DNA of 64,000 nucleotides, taken from Methylomonas paludis (GTDB taxonomy: Bacteria; Pseudomonadota; Gammaproteobacteria; Methylococcales; Methylomonadaceae). How positions within the stretch are numbered: the stretch's first letter is position 1; every line of letters starts with the position of its first letter. The stretch spans positions 2,542,001 through 2,606,000 of the forward strand of contig NZ_CP073754.1 in assembly GCF_018734325.1 (NCBI RefSeq), in the 5' to 3' direction. The notes under the pieces are model-generated. The model was given only the letters and a program-made list of their open reading frames with translations, ran no database searches and was not told the DNA's origin. Of this stretch, positions 8,029 to 16,077 are shown piece by piece. The position numbers and the translations under genes were made by a program.

Positions 8029-9573
8029 ATGCTCGAATTAATATGGATTAGCGCTGCCTTGCTGGCCGGCTTACTGGCTAGCCGTCTGTTTTTCCCGCCG
8101 CTGGTTGGCTATCTGGCTGCCGGCTATGCCTTACATTATTTTAAGATTCAGGCCTTACCCAATCTGGCGCATCTGGCTGACATAGGCATACAGTTACTCC
8201 TGTTCACGGTGGGTTTAAAATTAAAAGCCCGTTCCCTGCTGCGCAAAGAGGTATTAAGCGTAGGCGGTTTACATTTGTTATTGATGGCATCGGTATCCGC
8301 TTTAGTGTTTTTTTGGTTGGATCAACGGGTTACCGGCGGCTTGATTTTGGGCGTCAGTCTGTCATTTTCCAGCACGGTGCTGGCAATCAAGGTATTGGAA
8401 GACAGCGGCGAACTTTCTGCTTTACATGGTCGGGATGTGCTGAGTATTCTAATACTACAGGACATTGTGGCTATTGGGCTGCTGGCCTATGCCGAAGGTG
8501 AACAGCCCCAACCCTGGGCAGCGGCCTTGTTTCTACTGCCTTTACTACGGCCTATCACCCATCGTTTGCTAACGGCCTGTCACTCTGCAGAACTAAAACT
8601 GTTGTTGGGGGTGACGCTGGCTTTGGCAGGCGGCGTGCTTGCAGAACATGTCGGCGTTGCTGCGGATATCGGTGCACTGTTAACCGGTTTGACCCTGGCC
8701 GGCCATCCCAGCACCACTGCATTGGCAAATAAGCTATGGGGAATCAAGGAATTATTTCTGGTGGCGTTTTTCCTGCAAATCGGCTTGACGGATTTACCAG
8801 GTCGCGAACAATTTGTAATAGCGCTACAGTTGCTTGCCATGCTACCCTTACAAGGATTAATGTTTTTTGGGCTGTTTTTATTTGCCGGTTTACGCGCGCG
8901 CAATGCTTTTGTCTCGGCATTGGTATTGATGACTTATTCAGAATTTGCTTTGATTACCACTGGCGCCGTGGTTAAAGCAGGCCTGCTACCGGATGAATGG
9001 CAGGCTATTATCAGCTTGGCGGTAGCCGGTTCTCTAGCGATTGCCGCTCCGCTGAACCGTTTTTCGCAACCGTTGTTTGCGGCTTGCGAAACATTTTTGA
9101 TTAAATTTGAAAAACCATCCGGTCACCCCGACCGCCTGCCTGATTGCTTGGGTGTGGCTGAATGGCTGGTGATCGGCATGGGCGATACCGGTATTTCTGC
9201 CTATCAAACCCTGGCCAACCAGGAGCAGCGCGTGGTGGGCCTGGATGCCGACCCCACGGTGCTGGAACGCTTATTAGCTGATGGTCGCCGGGTAGTTTAT
9301 GGTGATGCGGAAGACAGCAGCCTGTTGAGCCGATTGCCCTTAGAACGGATTAAAGGCATTGTGCTGGCCGTGCCCAGCCTGGAAGTCAGGACCTCAGCAA
9401 TCAGCTTATTGCGAAAACGCGGCTTTTTAGGTTTAATCGGTACTGTGGGCGGTAATGCGGAAGAAGCACTAAGTTTGCAACAGCAGGGCGCGGATTTTGT
9501 GATACAACCATTGCTGGAAGCCGGCAAACAATTGGCAAAACAAATTACCGGAAATCGCACTCCTCAGCACTAA
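8029..9573 (+). CDS. CPA2-family cation:proton antiporter with RCK domain
   Basis: A 514-residue membrane antiporter related to KefB/YbaL. About twelve hydrophobic helices fill residues 1-350, including the family sequence LADIGIQLLLFTVGLKL and the helix SLSFSSTVLAIKVLED. After a short linker a Rossmann nucleotide-binding RCK/TrkA-N domain follows, with the glycine-rich loop VIGMGDTGISAYQTL and the acidic strand end VVGLDADP about 30 residues on, expected to bind NAD(H) or another nucleotide. The protein should exchange K+ or Na+ for protons at the inner membrane. No KefG/KefF-type ancillary gene is adjacent. The ion cannot be told from sequence. Confidence 0.85.
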   Translation: MLELIWISAALLAGLLASRLFFPPLVGYLAAGYALHYFKIQALPNLAHLADIGIQLLLFTVGLKLKARSLLRKEVLSVGGLHLLLMASVSALVFFWLDQRVTGGLILGVSLSFSSTVLAIKVLEDSGELSALHGRDVLSILILQDIVAIGLLAYAEGEQPQPWAAALFLLPLLRPITHRLLTACHSAELKLLLGVTLALAGGVLAEHVGVAADIGALLTGLTLAGHPSTTALANKLWGIKELFLVAFFLQIGLTDLPGREQFVIALQLLAMLPLQGLMFFGLFLFAGLRARNAFVSALVLMTYSEFALITTGAVVKAGLLPDEWQAIISLAVAGSLAIAAPLNRFSQPLFAACETFLIKFEKPSGHPDRLPDCLGVAEWLVIGMGDTGISAYQTLANQEQRVVGLDADPTVLERLLADGRRVVYGDAEDSSLLSRLPLERIKGIVLAVPSLEVRTSAISLLRKRGFLGLIGTVGGNAEEALSLQQQGADFVIQPLLEAGKQLAKQITGNRTPQH

Positions 9574-9838
9574 ACCTGTCTGCGCGTTGCTGATCACAGA
9601 ACCCAGTAAAAGGCATTGAATTTAAACGCCGCGATTTGGTCGATATTATAATGTTGCACTTGGCCCCAGGTTTTTGTACCAGGGCTTTTATAAAGAATTA
9701 GCCGGCAGCCGTTTTTCTAGAATTGCCGGGCCGGCAACACTTGCTGATTTTGTTTCATTAGGTTATAAACCAACCATAAACATCCAGCCGTGCGGTGATG
9801 ATTAACATAGAACTTGTATCAATGAAACGAGAATTGCT

Positions 9839-11278
9839 ATGCCATTGAATATTCCCATCAGCGAGGTATTAAAACTTTGTGGCGAACCAGCAATCGTTGT
9901 TTCTCCACAATTGCAGCTTGTCGCTTGCAACAATGCCGCACACAATATTATTGGCATCCCTCTCCAAACCAGTGCAGACCAGGAGCTGATGCTTGATTCC
10001 GTGCTAAGTAATAGCGAATCGGCTCGTAGCGCTCAGCCCTCCCCTCAAACTCAATTTTTTAAAGACAAAAAACCCTATAACTATATTCGCCATCAAAAAT
10101 CTGCTGACGGCGAAAGTATAGTGGTACAGGCATTCGGCAAGCCGCTGTTAGATGAGCAGGGTCAGTTGTATTTGTTTGAAACCATGCGGGTGTTAAATCA
10201 ACCCAACAGCTCAAAAAACGATAATCGTAAAAACATCATCGGCCAATCGGAAGCCTGCGCCAAAATGCGTGAGCGTATTCAAAAAGTCGCTCCCACTAAA
10301 TTACCGGTGTTGCTGTACGGCGAAAGCGGTAGCGGTAAGGAAATGGCTGCGCAATACGTTCATCAATTATCCACCCGGCAAAATAAGCCGTTTGTGGTGG
10401 GCGACTGTACCGTATTGACTGAAGCGCTGTTCGAAAGTGAGTTATTCGGTCACGAAAAAGGCTCTTTTACCGGATCGGTCGGCGAAAAAAAAGGCCTGAT
10501 CGAAGTCGCTAACGGCGGCACTTTGTTTCTTGACGAAATTGGTGAATTACCCTTATCACTACAGGCAAAACTGTTAAGGCTGCTGGAAAATTTTACCTAT
10601 CGGCGGGTGGGAGGCACTGAATTTTTGACTGCCGATGTGCGCATCATTTCGGCAACCAATCGGGATTTGTTTGAGATGGTCAAACAAGGTGGTTTCCGCC
10701 AGGATTTATACTATCGTTTGGCCGTGTTTCCTATCCTGGTACCTTCTTTATCAGAACGCCGAGAGGACATTCCCTTGCTGGTTGAAGGACTGCTGGAACA
10801 AATCGGCAAAGAGATGGGACGCAAGCTCAAAACATCAGAGGACGCCATGAAAAAGCTGTGTTCCTTGTCTTTGATCGGCAATGTGCGTGAATTACGCAAT
10901 ATTTTGCAATATGCCAGCGCCGTGTGTAATGACGACGTCATTACCCCGGAAGATTTGATGATAGCTGGAAATGGTTTGTATCAGGCCGATCCTGATGCGG
11001 GTTTATCTTTCCGCAGAGCTGAGCCGGCTGCCGCTCCCCCGGTGTCGGCTGCCGGCAGATCGGTTTTGCCAAATACCGATGCCGAATTCCAGCCGCTGCC
11101 TGACGATATAGTCGATAGAGTGGAAATGCAATATATGGCGGATTTGGTTAAACGTCATAATGGCGATAAAAGCAAAGTTGCTGAGCATCTTGGTATCAGC
11201 CAGCGCACTTTGTATCGGCGGCTTGCTGCCATCAAGCAAAATTTCAAAGACTTCGTGATTGATGAAAGCGGCGAATAA
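9839..11278 (+). CDS. Sigma-54-interacting transcriptional activator with PAS-like sensor
   Basis: A 479-residue bacterial enhancer-binding protein. Residues 1-120 form a PAS-like sensory domain; the AAA+ domain spans about 130-370 with Walker A GESGSGKE (161-168), Walker B GGTLFLDE and the arginine-finger region ATNRDL. The C-terminus holds a Fis-type helix-turn-helix, VAEHLGISQRTLYRRL. The sigma-54-contacting L1 loop, normally GAFTGA, reads GSFTGS at residues 208-213: the essential F-T-G core is kept but both alanines are serines. There is no receiver domain and no partner kinase, so the signal is probably sensed directly by the PAS-like part. Targets are unknown. Confidence 0.88.
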   Translation: MPLNIPISEVLKLCGEPAIVVSPQLQLVACNNAAHNIIGIPLQTSADQELMLDSVLSNSESARSAQPSPQTQFFKDKKPYNYIRHQKSADGESIVVQAFGKPLLDEQGQLYLFETMRVLNQPNSSKNDNRKNIIGQSEACAKMRERIQKVAPTKLPVLLYGESGSGKEMAAQYVHQLSTRQNKPFVVGDCTVLTEALFESELFGHEKGSFTGSVGEKKGLIEVANGGTLFLDEIGELPLSLQAKLLRLLENFTYRRVGGTEFLTADVRIISATNRDLFEMVKQGGFRQDLYYRLAVFPILVPSLSERREDIPLLVEGLLEQIGKEMGRKLKTSEDAMKKLCSLSLIGNVRELRNILQYASAVCNDDVITPEDLMIAGNGLYQADPDAGLSFRRAEPAAAPPVSAAGRSVLPNTDAEFQPLPDDIVDRVEMQYMADLVKRHNGDKSKVAEHLGISQRTLYRRLAAIKQNFKDFVIDESGE

Positions 11279-11473
11279 CAGCCAGGCCATCATCTAATAC
11301 TTCGCAAAACCGCCTCCCTAATCAGCACTCGACAGCACCCGTTCACCAATAGCCGACTATCAGCTGCCAGCAACACCTGCTACTATTTTGCTATAATTAT
11401 CAAAAGCAATTGATTACTACGCCCTTACTCTGCGGCGTTTACTACTTTATGACCAGCACACAGGGACTGATTT

Positions 11474-11755
11474 ATGCAAAAAGATAACAAAACGCCGCTC
11501 TGGGTTTATTTGGCGCTATCCAGCATTGAAACACGCAAAGGCGCAAAACTGCTGATATTGAGTAATATTGTTTTTAGCGCTTACTGTGTGCCCTGGGTCA
11601 GTTTTTTTAATGACATCGAATGGGTAGCCAAGCTGTTTTTGCTGGAAGACTGGGAATGGTTTGCGATGACTTCTCCAATGACTATTTGGTACTGGCTAAG
11701 CCTGAAATGGGTGGATAAAAATCGCGGCTGGCAGGCATCTGTCGAAAAAGTCTGA
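11474..11755 (+). CDS. Small conserved-looking membrane protein
   Basis: A 93-residue protein without an assigned function. A short polar N-terminus (MQKDNKTPLWVYLALSS) precedes one clear hydrophobic helix (about residues 26-46, LLILSNIVFSAYCVPWVSFF) and a second aromatic-rich segment (about 63-77). An AGGGA ribosome-binding site about 8 nt upstream of the ATG and normal codon use support translation. I recall similarly sized hypothetical proteins with the same start in other gammaproteobacteria, but this cannot be confirmed here. It stands alone between the sigma-54 activator and an accessory island. Confidence 0.6.
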   Translation: MQKDNKTPLWVYLALSSIETRKGAKLLILSNIVFSAYCVPWVSFFNDIEWVAKLFLLEDWEWFAMTSPMTIWYWLSLKWVDKNRGWQASVEKV

Positions 11756-11839
11756 GTCTAATCAACATTCGATAATTCATCAAGCTCAATTCGGTACGCA
11801 GTGCGTTCCAGTTTAGATAAATCAGATAAAAAACACGTA

Positions 11840-12140
11840 AGTGGCAATGGTTTCGGGTATCGAAACCTTTGCCAAATTCCAGTACTGTTCCTGTTCATGC
11901 GCCAGGACGCAGTTCTTCAAGGTGATCGCGCAAAGCGCTTAAAGCCGACTGCTTGTCACTTTGGTTATTCGCCTGGATAATCTAGGTGACGGTCATGCGG
12001 CTGCATTGCCTAGCGCGCTGCCCAAGGTGTATTTGTGGCAACGGCTAAATCCAGCCACGAATTTTTTCAAAATGTACGACCAGATTCAGGGCATCACGGT
12101 CAATCGGTCAGTGTTCATAGCGTGCCACAAAAACATCAAC
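11840..12140 (-). pseudogene. Decayed Avd-like four-helix-bundle gene
   Basis: The minus strand contains pieces of one protein in shifting frames. One frame reads DRDALNLVVHFEKIRGWI and stops; the next reads FSRCHKYTLGSALGNAA; back in another frame comes TVT-stop-IIQANNQSDKQSALSALRDHLEELRPGA. The HKYTLG element and the following basic and acidic helices resemble the Avd/23S-rRNA-intervening-sequence four-helix-bundle family (accessory variability determinant of diversity-generating retroelements). At least two frameshifts and two in-frame stops show it is dead. No reverse transcriptase or template/variable repeat pair was found in the window. Family identity is from pattern memory and is moderately sure. 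Confidence 0.45.
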
Positions 12141-12384
12141 CACCCCAAAAAATCAACAAGGCGGCTACGCCCTCTTATCCCATAAGGATCGAATGGCTGT
12201 AAACGGCCATGAGCGGAAGTTTGCTTGCTCCGCTGGACAGACATTCATGTGGCCGCTCTGCTCTGAAATCTGCCGGATCAGCAACAGGCTTTCCTTCTGA
12301 TACTAGATGACAAACTAATATTTCTTGACGGTCGTCTTATATACTTGGTTTTATGACTAGACATCTGAAAATACGGAGCAGCAG
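12141..12384 (+). other. Non-coding left flank of the RelA/SpoT-domain gene
   Basis: Together with the decayed gene this makes a 630-bp stretch without an intact gene. It holds a short palindrome (ATGGC...GGCCAT near 12194-12210) followed by AGCGGA/TCCGCT arms at 12212-12217 and 12229-12234. These are like the dispersed palindromic debris common between genes in gammaproteobacteria. No transposase, integrase or target-site duplication was recognised. Confidence 0.4.
12325..12354 (+). promoter_or_regulatory. Candidate promoter of the RelA/SpoT-domain gene
   Basis: A TTGACG hexamer at 12325-12330 is followed after 18 bp by TTTTAT (12349-12354). A closer match to a -10 box, TATACT at 12340-12345, lies between them but lacks a good -35 element at the right distance. 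The gene's ATG at 12385 has a GGAG ribosome-binding site 6 nt upstream. Assignment is tentative. Confidence 0.3.
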
Positions 12385-15300
12385 ATGAATTTGGCTCAAT
12401 ACCTAGCAGGACAACAAGATCTATACAAAGAATTTGCTGAGCTGGTCGAGGGAATTCTTGAGGCTTCGATTCGTGGGAACCGACAGCTTCGCTTACAGCA
12501 AGTGCAAAGTCGGGCCAAGAACCCAGCATCACTTAAGGGTAAACTCGAGAAGGCTGGATTGCTGGAAAGCAATGCCATCGAGGACGATATCAAGGACTTG
12601 GCAGGTTGCCGCCTGATCTTCTACACCAACTCAGATGTTGCAGCTTTTCTGTCCTCAGGAATCCTGCAAGAACAATTCAAGGTCGATTGGGAGCGGACCA
12701 AATTTCACCACCCGGTGCCCATGGCTTCAGAGAAGCCTCGGCTGTTCATCTCCAACAATTTTGTCGTAGAGCTGAAGGAGGAATTGGCCCAGCGTCCGGA
12801 ATTCGAGAGGTTTCGGGGCATTCGGTGTGAGGTTCAGGTGCAGACCATCCTGAATCACGCTTGGTCGGAGATGGAGCACGACATCCTCTACAAGAGGCCA
12901 CGCCTCGAGGGATTTGGTGGCCGGCTTATGTCAGACATTGATGAACGCATGCAGAAGATCATGCGCGACTACCTGATCCCGGCTGGGTACGAGTTTCAGA
13001 AGGTCGTGAATGACTTCGAGCGCCTCTCGAGCGGTAAGGCACTGTTCGATGAAGCCCCCCTACTGGCCATCCAAAACTGCCAGAACAACAACGAGCTGCA
13101 CGAGCGGCTGACAAGCTTTAATCAGCATGTATTGCCTCATTTTGATGATCTGGAGGCAGTGCAAAACGATGTCAGGAAGACCGTTTTGGCGGCGATGATG
13201 GCAGCCCAGTCCAGGAAGGCCAAACCCATTGATACTTCCTATGGCCAGCTGGAAGGGCATACCACCGACCAACTAATGAGTTTGGTGGCCGATATCCTGG
13301 ATCGTTTCCGGTATCTTGGTGAAGAAGGGGTCATCAACACCTTCGATGCGATTTGCATCCTCTATGACAGCGCTACCAGTGACAACCAGAGAAAGCGGCT
13401 AATTTCTTCGGCGAAGAATCTTTCTGAACATTCTTTGGCTGTTTGGCAACAGGCTGGTGGGCCTGTCGTCGAGAGCATCCTGGTCGAGAGAATTCATGCG
13501 CTCGATCTCAACAGGATTGTAGCCTCTAAAGCTGTCGTTCTGGAGGTGCTTGGTCAGGTCCTCCGTCCTGAGGTCAGGGGGTCGTCGAGTACCTACAACA
13601 CTTTCACTATAAAAGCAGGTGCTGTCACCCCAAGCGACTTACTGGTCAATGTTCGCTCCGCCGCCATCGATATCCTTCTGAGCGTCTTCCGCGCGGCCAC
13701 ATCGGACAAGGAAAAGAAGGTGGTGCTCCAGAAGCTCTCTGAGGCGAGTCGGACCCCAACTATGGGTAATTACTCCAATGCCTTGTTGGCCATCGCCCTG
13801 AACGATACAGCCAGGATTGTGCGGTTCCTAACCGAAGTCTCCGCAGAGCAGAGCTACATCCTCCTCGAAGAATTCGAGCATCACTGTCTTTGGCACTACA
13901 GGAGGAGCAACTCACTTCCCCCTTCAATGGCACAGGATCAAGAGGTGGCTAGGGCCAGAGATGGACTCAATCAAGCCATCCTGGCGTTTAGAGATCGCGT
14001 GAATACGGATCAGCGCTTCGTGATCTTCAAGACCTTGGTCGGGTACCAAACAGTATTCCCTCCGGCATGGGAGGGCGGCGATTTCGATATCCATGGAATC
14101 GACGAGTACCGGAAAATGGAAATTGCCAAGCTGGTCGATCAGGTCTCTGAAAAAACGGCCGAAGAGTGGCTTCAGATCATTACGATCTGCGCCAATACTT
14201 CATCTGATGATCGAGCGACTTTCCCTAGCTTTTGCCTATTCCTCGAACAACTTGGGAAAACTAAACCCGAGATAGTCCTGTGCTACTTGGATCGCTTGGA
14301 TAACGAACTGACCAACTTTCTGTCTTCAATGTTGTTGGGTCTGGAGCAGAGCGGGTTAAAGGAAGCTGCTATTAAGCAAATTTGGACGTGGATTGGTGAA
14401 GGCAAGTATGCGCGACAAGTGATCCGTTACTGCGAATTTGCCTCGACACTCGATCTTAGTCTGCAGGAAGAAGCACTTCAAGTGGCCATTAGAGCGGACG
14501 ATGAGGTTGGTATTTTCCATGCTATCCGGGCCAGTGTCGCCAGGTACAAGGATGCACCCGACAACATGACTGAGCTAGTCTTTCTTCCCGCACTTCGTTA
14601 TCTGACAGACCGAGGTAGGCATGAATGGATCAACGCTGTCTGGCCTCGATCCGAGAATCAAGCGCTGTTCAGCTCACTGGCTCCTGAACAGGAGGACGAG
14701 GTGCTTGCCAGTATGGTCATCTGTCCGCATATCGATTACGACGCTGAGCAAATCCTTCAGGCTATCGCAGCACAGTCCCCTGAGAAAGTGATCGACTTTT
14801 TTGAAAAGCGAGTAGCCTACGAAAAAGGATTGCAATCCAGTCACGGCTACGAGGAGATCCCCTATAAGTTTCAGGATCTCAGGGAGACGCTCCAGCAAAT
14901 TCCAGAGCTGCTGGTAGCAAAAGTTAGAAAATGGTTTGCCAGCGATAACGAGCTATTTGCTTATCGCGGGGGGCGAATGATCGCAGCCGTTTTTCCCGAG
15001 CCAGAAGATCAGCTTCTGAAACCACTGCACGAGCTTGCGGGGACAGGGAAGCCCGACGATGTCGAGTTCGTGATCGAGGTCCTGAAGAACTACCAGGGTC
15101 AAATTGTCCTGCATGATCTCTTCAAGGATCTAATCGAGGCTCTCCCGGAAGATTCCCCTTTGATGGGTGAAATCTCGGTGGTACTGGATTCGGTCGGAGT
15201 GGTGAATGGTGAGTTTGGCCATGTGGAAACCTACTTGCGAAAGAAAGACGAAATCAAGCCGTGGCTCGAGGATCCCCGCGAAAAGGTCAGGGCTTTCGCA

Positions 15301-15396
15301 CACAGTCAAACCTTGAGCCTTGAGCGGCAGATCGCAGATGAGCAGCGCCGAGCTGAGCAAGGGCTTGAGCTGCGAAAGCGCAACTACGGGGAATGA
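12385..15396 (+). CDS. RelA/SpoT-domain nucleotidyltransferase fused to a very long helical region
   Basis: A 1003-residue protein. Residues about 45-175 form a RelA/SpoT synthetase-like domain: the Mg-binding Asp and basic residue are in KDLAGCR (D71, R76), the catalytic Glu in EVQVQT (E149), and the closing motif is HAWSEMEHDILYK (158-170). The nucleotide-stacking Y-x-S-x-H element of canonical (p)ppGpp synthetases appears as F-I-S-N-N (121-125), Tyr to Phe and His to Asn. There is no HD hydrolase, TGS or ACT domain. The remaining roughly 800 residues are helical and HEAT/ARM-like in character, with no motif I can name. Codon use (AAG, GAG, CTC/ATC) differs from neighbours, suggesting transfer. 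Likely a nucleotide-based toxin or immune effector; function inferred. Confidence 0.8.
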   Translation: MNLAQYLAGQQDLYKEFAELVEGILEASIRGNRQLRLQQVQSRAKNPASLKGKLEKAGLLESNAIEDDIKDLAGCRLIFYTNSDVAAFLSSGILQEQFKVDWERTKFHHPVPMASEKPRLFISNNFVVELKEELAQRPEFERFRGIRCEVQVQTILNHAWSEMEHDILYKRPRLEGFGGRLMSDIDERMQKIMRDYLIPAGYEFQKVVNDFERLSSGKALFDEAPLLAIQNCQNNNELHERLTSFNQHVLPHFDDLEAVQNDVRKTVLAAMMAAQSRKAKPIDTSYGQLEGHTTDQLMSLVADILDRFRYLGEEGVINTFDAICILYDSATSDNQRKRLISSAKNLSEHSLAVWQQAGGPVVESILVERIHALDLNRIVASKAVVLEVLGQVLRPEVRGSSSTYNTFTIKAGAVTPSDLLVNVRSAAIDILLSVFRAATSDKEKKVVLQKLSEASRTPTMGNYSNALLAIALNDTARIVRFLTEVSAEQSYILLEEFEHHCLWHYRRSNSLPPSMAQDQEVARARDGLNQAILAFRDRVNTDQRFVIFKTLVGYQTVFPPAWEGGDFDIHGIDEYRKMEIAKLVDQVSEKTAEEWLQIITICANTSSDDRATFPSFCLFLEQLGKTKPEIVLCYLDRLDNELTNFLSSMLLGLEQSGLKEAAIKQIWTWIGEGKYARQVIRYCEFASTLDLSLQEEALQVAIRADDEVGIFHAIRASVARYKDAPDNMTELVFLPALRYLTDRGRHEWINAVWPRSENQALFSSLAPEQEDEVLASMVICPHIDYDAEQILQAIAAQSPEKVIDFFEKRVAYEKGLQSSHGYEEIPYKFQDLRETLQQIPELLVAKVRKWFASDNELFAYRGGRMIAAVFPEPEDQLLKPLHELAGTGKPDDVEFVIEVLKNYQGQIVLHDLFKDLIEALPEDSPLMGEISVVLDSVGVVNGEFGHVETYLRKKDEIKPWLEDPREKVRAFAHSQTLSLERQIADEQRRAEQGLELRKRNYGE

Positions 15397-16077
15397 GATC
15401 GTTGACCATGGATCGGGCACTGAATCTATTTCCATAGACACGATAGACACATTTGAGCAGCTTCTTTAGCGTCTGCAGTACCCTAAATACCAGACATATA
15501 CTTTAAGCGAGCTGAATGACCGAATCGGGTCGTATCCAGCCATTTCAAGCAAAACCATCATAGTGTCGTAGGCTGGGTTGAGCAACGCGAAAACCAGCGG
15601 ATGCTTAGAAATAGCCATGTTTTATTGCTTCCAAAATTTTTCTTGAATTCCAAAACTTTTCGGCTTCAAAGCTGGGTTTCATTATCATTCAACCCAGCCG
15701 ACTTCCGCAAATCCAACGTCAACTTATTATCAATTTTCTGGCATTGGCAAAACTAGAGCTGTTGTTGGTATTAGGTCATATAAAACCATTTAAAACCACC
15801 CGCTACGGCTTGGTAATAGAATCTGGTTTCATCACCGCATACTGCGCAAAGCTAACCAGAACATCCAATTCCCTGACAATTTTACCGACTTTGCGTTGAT
15901 ACAGGCAAAACCCCTCAAAAAAGACCTTAGGGGCCGAAGTACCTTAAACCTGCCAGCTTGCATCGTCCCAGTATGTCCAGCACTTAGGCTGCCACGCAAA
16001 ACCCAAAATTTAAATAGCCGCACTCAATCCAATAAATCCGGTAAAATCTAGTCTGTTTTTTTAGCTGTGTTTCCGTC
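15397..16077. other. Non-coding right flank of the island
   Basis: A 681-bp stretch with no gene I can support. It contains two GCTGGGTT palindromes (listed separately), an imperfect CCCCT/AGGGG hairpin near 15908-15935, and AT-rich sequence. A 63-codon leftward frame at 15832-16023 has no recognisable family or ribosome-binding site. No integrase, tRNA or att-like direct repeat matching the left flank was found. Confidence 0.5.
15572..15698. repeat. Pair of REP-like palindromes with GCTGGGTT arms
   Basis: Two hairpins share the same arm. The first is GCTGGGTT (15572-15579) with AAACCAGC (15591-15598), one mismatch, 11-nt loop. The second is GCTGGGTT (15671-15678) with AACCCAGC (15691-15698), perfect, 12-nt loop. 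The first copy resembles the widespread intergenic GGCTGGGTTGAGC-type repeat of many proteobacteria. They mark the right edge of the accessory island. Confidence 0.55.

Noticed and set aside
9720-9760. Sigma-54 (-24/-12) promoter ahead of the activator gene
   Set aside because: GGCA and TTGCT elements are present but the GG-to-GC spacing is about two bases too short.
11474-12185. Toxin-antitoxin pair formed by the 93-residue protein and the plus-strand frame at 11961-12185
   Set aside because: The first is membrane-like and stands alone; the second frame is antisense to the Avd-like relic and lacks a ribosome-binding site.
12385-15396. Housekeeping RelA or SpoT
   Set aside because: There are no HD hydrolase, TGS or ACT domains, the Y-x-S-x-H element is altered and the C-terminus is unrelated.
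15832-16023. 63-codon minus-strand frame in the right flank of the island
   Set aside because: Basic, Arg/Leu/Phe-rich composition with no family resemblance and no ribosome-binding site.
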